64,000 bases of DNA, from NCBI RefSeq assembly GCF_000264905.1, contig NW_006763153.1, forward strand, positions 237,672-301,671. Direction: 5' to 3'. The position numbers were made by a program, and so were the translations under genes. This DNA is from Stereum hirsutum FP-91666 SS1. Taxonomy: Eukaryota; Basidiomycota; Agaricomycetes; Russulales; Stereaceae. Positions 10,756-21,229 of this stretch are shown in pieces (the first letter of the stretch is position 1; every line of letters begins with the position of its first letter). The notes beneath the pieces are model-generated. The model did no database searches and was not told the origin of the DNA. It was given only the letters and a program-made list of their open reading frames with translations.

Positions 10756-13680
10756 ACATGCGTGTGGGGATGGAAGCGAAGGAGGGTATGGAGAAGTTGG
10801 AGAGCTGCTGGTGGCGCTGGTGCTGCTGGAAATGGGGGTGGAGGGATTGTAACCAACTGTGGTCCAGCCGATGATGATAATATGGCGTGCCGTGGTGCGG
10901 CGTCGCATTGGGAGTGCAAGAAAGATAAAAGGGCGGTGAGTATTTGAAAACAGAACCTGCCGAATCCGAATGAGAGCAAGGTGACCACTCAAATCGATAT
11001 CCAGATCCTTTTCTATCTTGATAGGCACCATCTTCCCTCCTTTCGTTATTCCTACAACGATTCCGACCATCCCGTCAGTCAGTTTTCCTCCCTCGCCTAC
11101 TCGACTGGACGGACGGACACCTGTCCTATTGTCACTGTCGTCGTTGTCGTCATCATATCCCACGTCTCCGCCTCCTCCACCAGCGCCAGATCCACCACCA
11201 TCACCCCCAGGGTCGAAGGGACTATCAAAGAAGTCGCCACCGTCTAACTAGAGTATAATGCCAAGAACAATGGGACAATAGCGGGTGAGGGGGAGTGAGA
11301 GAACGAGGGAATCAACAAGAGACATACACGTCGGCAGCAGTCTACGATGCCTTGAATATCGGTCGAACAGTGCTGATACAGTTTCTCGGCGTGACTGTGT
11401 CTTCTCTCTCTTCGGCATTCGGTATTTGACATCCGATCAAGTTGCGGTAGAATAGCGGGAGGGTGGACATAGCTGGAGCGTATGATCGATAACATGGAGC
11501 CAATATTAAGGGCAGCAGTCGAGGGCGCAGAGCGATGTCCGCATGGTGGTTTTTGGTCCGTCCGAGAATTATATATTGAGGATGAGCAGAGGCGTTGAGG
11601 GTCATATAGAGGGTCGCGGATACCGTTGAGCATGGTGAAGACGAGGTATTCGGCGAGCGCAAAACGGACAGGTCGAGCATGCATCGGAATAAGACACCGT
11701 GATTGAGGCGGAGGAGTTCATATGCTGATTCTTGACGTGAGTAGAAATGGATGGATGGATGGTCGATCGCGGACATCCCGTTGAGAGGCCTGGTGCCACT
11801 AGGCCTCGGAGATTGGGAAGACGTGCATGCGAGGGGGAAAGGATTGGTCCGAAAGACAAAACCCATTAAGTCTGGACGTGCCATTTCCTTTCGGTTCGGG
11901 AGCGTCAGCGTGAGGAGAGTCGGAAGCCACTGAAGACGAAAGGAGCGCAAATGTGAGTGTAAGTCTGCAAGTCGATGGTTTCTCATAACGACAAGCAGGA
12001 AAGAAAGAGATATAGACGACGCAGAGATACTCACGAGCCCCGCCATGAAACCCCATTTATATCGCTCAAGACCTACCCAACCCTCTTCGCCACTCGCACC
12101 AACCATTCTACGCCACACTGACGAGCCTCGACAACCTCCTTCGACTACGCCACGACCTCTCACCTCCCTAACCTCATATTCGCTTCCGGCGGATTAGGAT
12201 AGTGACCATCCGTCTCTGCCTGTCTCAGTATCTGTTCCTCTTGCTCAACCTGGCCCTTGCACCTCTCGTCGTTCTCATTCCTATCTCCTCCGATCCTTTT
12301 CCCACTCATCCTCGTCCCCATCATCTCCTTCCTCTTATCATCCACCCCCGTTTCTGAATAAGCCACCGCCCAGCCGGCCAGCCTCGCCATCCTATCCTTA
12401 GCTCTAATATCGCTCCATCTTTCTCCACACGCTCTGCCCATATCCATACCCGTGTCCGTCTTCCGCCCACAACGTGACTTGTCCTTCTTTCCGCCTGGGT
12501 ATTTGGATGCGTAGGCGTGGGAGAGAGAACTCGAGGGATGGAGACGAAGCATGTGGGACTGGAATGCCATGGATTGGGGTATGGTAGAAATGAGGGATTG
12601 GATCAAGCGTTCCAGCAGTACAATGTCGGTTTTCGGTGACAGATCGGACGCGTATGTGGAATTCGTGCTTCCTCGGTTGAAAAAGAGACGGTCGATCCAT
12701 GATGACGGGGAAGAATCGAGTATGAGATGCCGGAAGATGAGAAATGAGGGTTATCGAGAATGTACAGGAAAGGGGCACAGGAGGAGCGCAGTCACTGGCT
12801 AAGACAGAAACCGACGGTGCTCAGTTCTGGAGATAAGGGACGAGGGACAAGATCTAGAGGTGCAAAGGCCAGCGAAGGTTCGTAATGACGAGGTCGGAGT
12901 AGGGCCGGGGCTGGGAGCGCTCTAAGTTGCTGGTATGGGACGAGGAAGGGTTCGGATTGGCATTCGTGATCGTGATTGTTTGGTGGAATGTGGTGGAGAG
13001 GTCTGCGACGCCAGAACGGAGTGGAAATGCGTGTTGGGATCAACGAGGGACGAGACGGCGAGAGGCGGAACATGACTGAAGACGAGGTCCGTTCTTCCAG
13101 GTGGGCGAGGAGGCCAGGCAGCAATAGGTGTGATTATGATACTGCGAAATGTAGAGCTGTCCGTGGACGATTATAAGCCAGGTTCTAGACAAGGGGAGGG
13201 TTCGAGAGATCAGAGGAAGGTACGTACGATTTCGTGTTCAAGCGTGCTGTACAAGGGCGAGCGTCAAGAACACAAATGAACGTGACTAAGAAAGGCTTCC
13301 CAGCACCAGTGAGCGATACTGAGGAAGGGTGCATGCTCAGAACACTGCAGATGAGGAACTTGAGAGGAGGGCGCACTCGGGTGAATGCTCTATTGTCCGA
13401 TCCATCTTGCCCGTCCATTACGCTTCCTGATACTCTTCGCGTACATAGCTCGTCAGGCCTGTTTTGACAAGGATTTGTAATATCGCGAAAGGGAGCAAGG
13501 AGCCACACGTGCAGAGTAACGCGTTTGGACGTGGCCTGGTCATGCCGGGGTCGAAGGCTGTCGAAGGGCTAATATACGAAGCTTAGAGTTAGCATCTAAT
13601 AGTGCCATCTTTCCGAGCTCATTCGGTCCCGAATATCCGGGAGTATGAATAGAGGGAGCAGCAAGACTATTATTTGAAAA
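10756..13680. other. 2.9 kb with only weak coding signals
   Basis: Frames at 12606-12160 and 12163-11342 (-) are long, and the first has Lys/Arg/Glu-rich segments that could be exons of a spliced minus-strand gene. I cannot connect them into a convincing product. A plus-strand segment at 13234-13467 is also open. No RNA gene or transposon end was seen. Confidence 0.35.
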
Positions 13681-13689
13681 ACAGTGAGC

Positions 13690-15400
13690 AGGCAAGGGTT
13701 TCAGAGGTGGACGACGACGCCAACGGGAGCAACAAACGATTTGGTGTGGCCGAATGGGGAGGATTGCGTAGACGTATACGAGTCGACTCAGCCCACAACG
13801 TCGAGAATCGAACAAAAATTGAGCAAATGCGAGCCATTTTTCGGAGGGGGATAGGGGGGTGGGGTACCCACCACAGTAGTTGTCGTCCAACACGAGGAGG
13901 ACACGATCATTTTACTCCAAATCAAGGCCGGAGGAGATGGAGTAGACGTGGTCGAGTTGATTGAGCCCGCTACGTCGAGAATCGAACAATAAGTGAGCGA
14001 ATGCGAACCCTTTTTTTCGATGGGAGACAGAGGAATACTCACCAAGGCAGTCGTCGTCAATCGCGACGGCAACACAGTCGTTTAAATCCAAATGACGGAA
14101 GGGGCGGATTGCGTAGATGTATACAAGTCGACTCAGCCCGCTACGGTGAGGATCGAACGAAAATTGAGCAAATGCGAGACATTTTTCGGAGGGGGACAGA
14201 GAGGTCAGGCACTCACCACGTTAGTTGTCATCAATCTCGACGACAACACGGTCATTTTACTCCAAATAAAGGCCGGAGGGGATGACGTCGGCGTGGACGA
14301 GTCAGTCTATCCCGCTACCTAGGGAAAAGAACGAGAATTGAGGAAATGCAAGCCATTTTTCGGAGGAAAGATAGAACAGTGAAGTACTCACTACGATAGT
14401 CGCCGTCAATCTCGACGACGCGGTCACTTTGCTCCAAATGGAGACCGGAGGGGATGGCGTATACGTGGAAGAGTCGATTGATCCCGCTACCGCGAGAAAC
14501 GAACAATAGTTGAGCAAGTGAGAGCGATTTTTCGGAGGGGGGAGAGACTCAGAGGGGTACTCACCACAGTAGTTGTCGTCCAACTCGACGACGTCACCGT
14601 TCTTCTGCTATAAATGAAGGGCGGTGGGGATGGCATAGACGTATGCCAGTCGATTGATCCCGAGAAACGAACACGAATTGAGCGGGTGGAAGCAATCTTT
14701 CGGAGGGGGGGCAGAGCAGTCAGGTACTCACCAAAGTAGTCATTGTCAATCTCGACGACAATATGGTCGTTTATCCAAAAACAAAGAGCGGATGGGATGG
14801 CGTATAAGAGAACAATTCTATTGAGCCCGCTACCTTGGGAGACGAGCGAGAACCGAGTGAATGCGAGTGATTCTTCAGGGGTGAAAAAAGGGTGGAGTAC
14901 TCACCACGGTAATTGTCGCCAATCTCGACGACGACGCGGTGGTTTTGCTCCAAGTAAAGGGCGAAGGGAGCGGAATGGACAGAGACGAGGCGATTGAGCC
15001 TGCTACCTCTAGAATCAAACAAGAACTGAGCAAATGCGAGCCATTTTTCGGAGGGGGGACAGAGAGTGGGGTACTCACCACAGTAGTCGTCGTCGATCTC
15101 GACGAGGACACGGTTATTTTGCTCCAAATAAAGGCCAGAGGGAGTGACGTAGACGTATACGAGTCAATCGATTCCACTGCTGCGAGAAACGAACGAGAAT
15201 CGAGCGAGTTAGATGATTTCTTTTGGGAGGGGACAGAGTGGTGAAGCACTCAAGAAGGCAGTCGTCGTCAATCTCGGTGACGACACGGTCATTTTGCTCG
15301 GAACAAAGAATGGGGAGATTGGCGTAGATGTAGGTGAGTCGATTGAGCACACTATGAAGAGGAGCGAGCGACGATTGAGTGAGTTCGAAGGTTTTTGGTG
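13690..15400 (-). repeat. Tandem array of ~173-bp exon/intron-like modules, array 1
   Basis: About ten degenerate copies follow each other at a regular step. Counting the minus-strand donor-like GTGAGTACC, copies fall near 15248, 15073, 14899, 14727, 14560, 14386, 14212, 14037 and 13869 (spacing 167-175 bp). Read on the minus strand, each unit has an intron-like part of about 70 bp: GTGAGT, a C-rich CCCCCCTCCGAAAAATGG stretch, then TTTGCTCA resembling a branch site, then TAG or similar. After it comes an open part of about 34 codons, with recurring LEQNDRVV and VEIDDDY patterns. In the best unit (15078-14905) the intron is 70-72 nt and the exon 102 nt with symmetric phase 1. Other units have drifted out of phase. 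This may be an exon-duplicated gene, its remnant, or satellite DNA with splice-like motifs. Confidence 0.7.
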
Positions 15401-16046
15401 AGGGGGTAGAAGCGGCATAAACCCTATGGTTTCATGTGGTCTGAACAAAGCCGAGAATTGTGCTGCAGGAGCTCAGTCGAGCCTGCAAGACGGAAGCTCT
15501 TGCGAAGGCTGCCTAAGAAAGTGCAAGGAGAGAATGCGTACTACGTGCCCGAAAGAAGTTCAAGCGGAGCTTGAATTTCGATGTTGAATTTCGAGGCACG
15601 TACACGCGTCACTCTCACGCTCGGTTTTCTGAGAACGGTAAACGCAGTACACGCATATATCGTCCAAACGCGCGAATTTTCGCACGCACCCACCTCCCTT
15701 TTGTGATAGCAAAACATTTAGCGCTTGCGCGCGGTGGTGTCTCGAGTTCCGGCAGAACCCGGTTTGGAGACATCATTGTGTGCATGCAGCTCTGGATCTT
15801 TCGGCCTTGGAGTTCATATCTCCATTTCCAGAGCAGTGCTTTGGGGACCCGGGAGATATGTCTTTGAGTCACCACATGACATGTCTCATCACGTGATCTC
15901 AAAAGGCCGAAAAATCCTCCACCCCCACCTACATACACGAAACACGTATCCAAGATCTTATCGCAAGCTTAGGATCCCAAGAAAACCACCATTGGGGTTT
16001 TCATTTTTTATTCCCATTGAACGGGTGCACTGATATCTTAGTTAGC
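15401..16046. other. Spacer between module array 1 and the foldback element
   Basis: No gene supported. The frames 15571-15867 (+) and 15953-15615 (-) overlap each other and lack motifs. Confidence 0.4.
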
Positions 16047-16544
16047 TGAGCCCAAATTCCCGCTTGCACAAGGAGCTAAGCGGGAATTTGGGCAGGAGGG
16101 GGGCGTATTGGTACGGAAGTCCGATCCCAAAACCCAAAATTCGGGTAGTTCTGTACTCAAGGTTTGGGAGGATTTCTGTACTTTTGTGGATCGGGTAGTC
16201 CAAATAAGGGCGCCTTCCGTACTCACGAGGGATTGGACCTTCTCCCAGACGAACACCTAAAACACCGTCAATTTGACACAGAATGGTCTGTGCAGTGGCG
16301 TACAGTGTTGGAGAGTGAAGGTTGGCGACCAAGCCTGAACACATATAACAAAATTGTACGCATAGTGATCAGACCTAGGCAGTCCTGCCAACTTTCCGTA
16401 CGCACAAGGGCAGTTCAAGGGATCGGACCAATCCAGGCCAGTCATGTACGCACAGGATCAGACCTCGCGTCGCATTTGACACCAAAACTGTACGCATAAG
16501 GATCGAACCTCGATACCAATACGCCCCCCTCCTATTTGGGCTCA
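16047..16544. mobile_element. Foldback/MITE-like element with inverted ends
   Basis: The left end TGAGCCCAAAT and the right end (its complement, finishing at 16544) continue into a matching inverted block, AGGAGGGGGGCGTATTGGTA. The left end additionally carries a 33-bp hairpin (GCGGGAATTTGGGC and its complement, 16050-16093). Inside are several diverged repeats of GTACGCACAAGG followed by GATCGGACC. There is no coding capacity. A target duplication is not clear. It sits just upstream of the 5'-truncated eL8 pseudogene and may have helped cut it. Confidence 0.6.
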
Positions 16545-16643
16545 CACTTTCGGACTCAGTTTTCCGAGTGGCACCTCAGACGGCTTCAGGACAACTCTGC
16601 TACGCGGGGGGAGAGTGACGGCTGGCGCGAGTACTCTGCGTAG

Positions 16644-17426
16644 ACCTCACCCGCTTCGTGAAGTGGCCTGAATACGTCCGCCTCTAGCGCCAGAAGGTCA
16701 TCCTCTCCCAGCGCCTGAAGGTTCCCCCCGCCATCGCTCAGTTCTCTCACACTCTCGACAAGAACACCGCTACGCAGCTCTTCAAGCTCCTGAACAAGTA
16801 CCGCCCCGAGACCAAGCAGGAGAAGAAGGCGCGTCTTGACGCTGCTGCTGCTGAGGGCAAGGAGGCTCACAAGGTATGTCCTTTTTGACCTATCCCATCT
16901 TCGTCATTGTTCATTCCAATTCGTGTTTGGTCATATAGGACAAGAAACCCCTCTTCGCCAAGTACGGTCTCAACCACTGTGTTGCCCTCATCGAGGCCAA
17001 AAAGGCCGCTCTTGTCGTCATCGCCTACGATGTTGACCCCATCGAGCTCCTCATCTTCCTTCCCACTCTCTGTCGCAAGATGGGTGTTCCCTACGTCATC
17101 GTCAAGGGCAAGGCTCGTCTCGGCACAGTCGTCCACAAGAGGACCGCCGCTGTCCTCACCATCCAGGAGAGGTCAAGTCGGAGGATGAGCGCGAGCTCGC
17201 CACCCTCGTCTCTGCCGTCAAGGCTAACTTGTATGTTCTCCATGGTCCTCTCCCATTTCGATCGTGGTGCTGACCTGCGCTCCTTCTTTGTAGCTCCGAC
17301 AAGTACGAGGAGTCCCGCAGGCAGTGGGGTGGAGGTCTTCGTGGCAACAAGTCCAAGGAGATGCTCCGCAAGCGTGCCAAGGCCTCTGGCTAGAGCATCA
17401 CAGCCGCCTCCGTCGGCAAGCTCTAA
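16644..17426 (+). pseudogene. Ribosomal protein eL8 (L7a/L8) pseudogene, 5'-truncated
   Basis: Translation gives the unmistakable eL8 core: LTRFVKWPEYVRL, then [60 protein letters not shown] and [13 protein letters not shown]. Two introns are kept (16874-16938, and one beginning about 17231 ending TTTGTAG), so it is a DNA-level duplicate, not a retrocopy. It is dead. The N-terminal exons are missing. TAG replaces the expected Gln codon CAG at 16685-16687. A 2-bp AG insertion at 17170-17171 shifts the frame. A second CAG-to-TAG stop lies at 17391-17393, nine codons before the natural TAA. eL8 is an essential large-subunit protein, so a functional copy must exist elsewhere. Confidence 0.9.
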
Positions 17427-18000
17427 GCGTCTTTTGCTCTTGTCACCGGACGTTTGGTCGATGGTTCGGTTGGTCGAGGGAGATGAGGGCGGAGTTGTGC
17501 CAAAAGATGTCTTCGTGCGTCGTTTTGTTGTCCACCATAGTCATGTTCTACCTAGGCCCTATCTTTATGCGCGCCTATGCTCTCCTTCCACTATGTTATC
17601 TCTGCGCGAGTATGCGCTTGCTCTCGATTTGCCCGCCGATGTATCAATACCTTGAGGACTGGAACGTCCGGGTACGATTAGGGATCCTCGATCGTCTGCA
17701 TCATTTATGCGAAATTTCTACAGTGTGCTTGTGAGATACGCTGGCCGATGCTTGAGTTGTGCTCCGTCCCCCGCAATGTCGACGGGAGTGAAGGACGTAT
17801 CTTGCGAGCATTGCGGCCTATCTCTGGATCTCATCTCGAGCTCACTGGCGCCCGTGGCTGTATCAATGCCACACTGGTCTTAGGTTCTTCGTCCGAACCA
17901 CGATGCTTCTGCTCTTCGGTGATGTACTCCCTAGGTTCTTTGTCATCACTTACGGTTGGTGGCTCTATGCGACTTCATGCCAAGATCAAGATTCTCCGAG
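17427..18000. other. Region downstream of the eL8 pseudogene
   Basis: No gene supported. It includes ancestral 3' flank of the ribosomal gene at most. Confidence 0.4.
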
Positions 18001-18009
18001 CAGTAAACT

Positions 18010-18500
18010 AAGCGTGAAGTCGTCGAATGCGACGTTACGACCCTCCGAGTCGCACCGAATGGTGTACGAATTCAGAGAGAAGGTGTACAGCGAGAAGGAA
18101 CATGCTGATTCCGTCTATACAATGCTCCATTCCTATGAAGCGCAGGCTCAGGAGTCTCAGACGAGCGCACAGTTACCTCTCCGTGTACATTTGGTGAATC
18201 GTGTGTTTCTTTCGCCTTCTCCTCCACACCACTTCAAGCATCACCTAAACCGACCTCTTCATCCCGATCCGTCCATACGCTTACTCTACATTCACAGGCG
18301 CATGGCGCTCTGGATATTCCTCGAGTAGCACTATCGACGCTGCGCTAGAACACCTAACTATCGCCGCTCTAACACTACACGAATTCTCGAAGATGCCGAT
18401 ATCGCGGAAGGTGGGGGACATGGCGTATGTGGGGAGGGCGACAGAGTTGTTAGATGATCTTGTCGGTGTGCATGAGGTGCATTTGCGATTTTGTTGAGAG
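18010..18500 (+). pseudogene. Possible gene fragment of unknown function
   Basis: Two short stretches look coding. One at 18060-18170 is charged and helical, containing REKVYSEKEHADSVY and SYEAQAQE. The other, in a different frame at about 18330-18500, is also helical and reads HEFSKMPISRKVGDMAYVGR. The sequence between has an intron-like spacing but a frame break near 18330. It may be two exons of a decayed gene. The family is not recognised. Confidence 0.25.
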
Positions 18501-18996
18501 GGTGGAGAGGAACGCTGATTCTGCTCGAGTCTGAAGGATATTAATTTGTTCAAGTTAAGGGGGGAAGGGATGGTTTGCCGGATGGTAGAGATGTGAGGTG
18601 TGCTTAGTGCTATAGCAGAGGAATTGAGAAGTCGGGTGGGACAGAAGGAGCTGTTCTGAGTAGGTACATTTTTATGGACTCAGTTGATAATTGCCCTTCT
18701 TGTATCTATCTACCTACCGTACAAAGTGCCCCTGGCGAATCCGCCGGCGCTATATACAGTAAATGTGTTGACCTTTTTAAAAAAAAGACAGAAGAAGCTG
18801 CGAGTTGTGATAAGCGTTGTGTGGGCATCAGGTGCTGTCAGAATGCAAATTCGCTAGCGTGGCTCGAGACGACGCCTCAAGCTTAATTCTGAATTGGAAC
18901 TTCGCACCCAATGGGCTGCCTGTTCGAGCTGCTCACACGTGCGTCTCTCCTCTCCGCCGCATCACCCACACGCCCTTTGGCCCTCCTCTGTCAACC

Positions 18997-19023
18997 ACGA
19001 CGACGACGACGACGACGACGACG
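18997..19023 (+). repeat. (ACG)9 trinucleotide repeat
   Basis: Nine ACG units, read as a run of eight Asp in one forward frame (followed by VPDCEIYDP). That frame leads to a GTACGT donor at about 19096, so it could be a 5' exon of the downstream zinc-cluster gene. Confidence 0.7.
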
Positions 19024-19215
19024 TGCCAGACTGTGAGATTTACGACCCTGCTCAATCTGTCACCGTAGTCGAATATTCCGACGAGTACCAGACGGTACGT
19101 ACATTTCAAGTACATTTATGCCTCAGTATTCAGCCGTACACGGTCTGCAGCTCAACGTGTCCGACAACAGACGGAGCTTGCCAGCTGTGCGTTTCTGGGC
19201 TCAACCACTATTGAG

Positions 19216-21229
19216 TTGTCATCCACGTATCTGCGTGATCACCGGGAACTCACTGAGCTCAATCCAACGTACCCCGGACCTCACTTGTATCCTATCGCGT
19301 CCCCAGTCGAGCCATATAGTTACTACCCAATGTCCTACGCTGCCCCACTCCAAGGCCCCTTGGATGATTATTCCAGCGAGAACATGCAGGTGTACGACCC
19401 GGAGACCGGCACCTACATGCAATATGCCTCCGTCCCCGCCGACTTTGTCGGGCCCGACCACTCGGCGCAGCCCGACCACCTAGCGGGGCCAGTCAACTCC
19501 AGTGTCGAGTACGGTTATGCCTACACATATGAGCATCCTGCTGCCGACACCATGCCCCCCTCCCTATCACCTGCTCGCCCAGTTCCCATCTCCAGCTTCT
19601 CCACCCTCGACCATCCAAGTCACCGTGTGGTCAACCAGGTAGAAAGCGGGCACGACCGCGCTCAACAGGTTGACCATGGCCAGCCCATCACCCACGAGGT
19701 AATTGCTCACACTCCCCTGCTTCGACCACGTTACAAGTGACTCTTCTGACGTGCTGTGGGTTCTTATTTTAAGGAGTCGGAAGCCATCCCTGAATCGGTG
19801 TCCACGCCCACTTCTGCCTATAGTCCGGATAGCGAACAATGCAGGCACTGTATGCAGCAGGAAAAGCCTGTACCGCCACATTACCCTACCAACCACGTTC
19901 CTTCTCCCGAAGACAGTCGATCCCCGTCGTCCTCGTATTATAACGTACCCCCGCACTACCATGTTCCTTCTGCGTCGTACCAACCCCCCTCCTCATCCGC
20001 GCTGACATTACCCCTGAACACGGACGTTCAGCGGTCCTCACCACCGCCGATCATGGATCACTTACCTTACGCGCACCAAGTCAGGTCCGCCGCTCAGACC
20101 ACTCACGATGTTACTATCCACGCCACCGTGAAAATGGAGCCCGTAGAATATCATCTTTTACAGAGTCTCTATAGTATGCCCTCGCCAGCCACGACATCGA
20201 CAACAGCGACCCCGGACGACCAGATCTACACACACGTAGCCATGCTCCCTCACGCTCCTGGTGCCCTCCATGCCGAGGGAGGCTCACACTCGACATTCCG
20301 TATGTCCGAGCTCACCATATCCGAGTCTCCTTCAACATACACCCCTCGATTTGTCAACCCCGAAACCCAACTGTCAACATACAGAGGCGGTCAGTCAGCG
20401 GCGTTCGCTATCGATCTGACCGGCTCTGTCACATGCGACGACGGCCACGGATGCGGGACAGCGCCCACGAAGAAGGTAACGGCCTATCTGTCAGATTTTC
20501 GCACATTTTACTAAAATATGACCCCATCTAGGAACCTTTCCTAGCTTGCTTCTTCTGCCGAGGCATGAAAATAGCCTGTGGACCCGCTGTGCCGGAGAGC
20601 ACTGATAAAACATGCAAGTGAGTGGCCGTCGTCTAATTTTGAGCTCACCTCCCTTTTCTCTACTGTGTGAATCAGTCCATATCCCCGTAAGAAACGTCGA
20701 ACGTCTGCATGGGTGCAGTGACACACGCCCGCGTAGATGGGGTGTTTGCAGATGGGCAGGGAGCGGAGAGGTGGAGACCTTCGTCATGGTTTTTTATACC
20801 GTCTCAAATAAGTTGAACGATTCATTTGTCGTCATCATGGGGCTGTCCTGTTCCTGTTTGTGCGATGGGTACATTGAACACTCTCTATTCCGTCAGCTCT
20901 GACCTCCCATGCCATCTGTCACCGGCATCGCATAGATCTTCTTTCGAAAGGCCTCACCACCCGCTTTTCCCATCATCATCTGCCTCATTATTTTCCCCTC
21001 TGAGCTTCGCACTGACTTCCTCCTCCACGCGTTATCCAGCCAATGCGCTCGCCGCAATATCGAGTGCAAGTACCCGCTGAAATCTCGGCGTGGGCAGCGT
21101 AGTCGACACCCTCGTCCTGAGAAGGAAAAGGAGTGGGAAGATCAAGTTCTGACGCGGCGTCTTGTGCCCGAGGTTCCGCTACCATCTTCGTCCTCTTCGG
21201 TGATGCTTTCCACTTCGTACTCTGCTTGA
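19216..21229 (+). CDS. Transcription factor with C-terminal Zn2Cys6 cluster (486 aa)
   Basis: Exons 19216-19698, 19774-20475, 20532-20617 and 21040-21229 join in phase. Residues 1-395 are Pro/Ser/Tyr/His-rich and probably disordered, consistent with an activation region. At the end comes the zinc cluster: ACFFC, then GMKIAC, a GP-x10 loop, TCNQC and ARRNIEC, followed by a basic KSRRGQR tail. The position-3 residue in CRG-M-KIAC is Met where relatives usually have Arg or Lys, which may weaken DNA contact. The intron splitting the last two cysteine pairs is unusually long (20618-21039, 422 nt). A C-terminal LACFFCRG zinc cluster is a recurrent architecture in mushroom regulators. The start could be further 5', using the poly-Asp exon near 19000. 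Confidence 0.7.

Noticed and set aside
11342..12163. 273-codon minus-strand frame
   Set aside because: Long, but with no motif, no consistent codon bias and competing frames. Not enough to call a gene.
13674..15244. Plus-strand frames across module array 1 (for example LDDNTVILLQIKAGG repeats)
   Set aside because: Repeated frames are open on both strands because the units lack stops. Splice-donor geometry favours the minus strand, so I did not call plus-strand genes.
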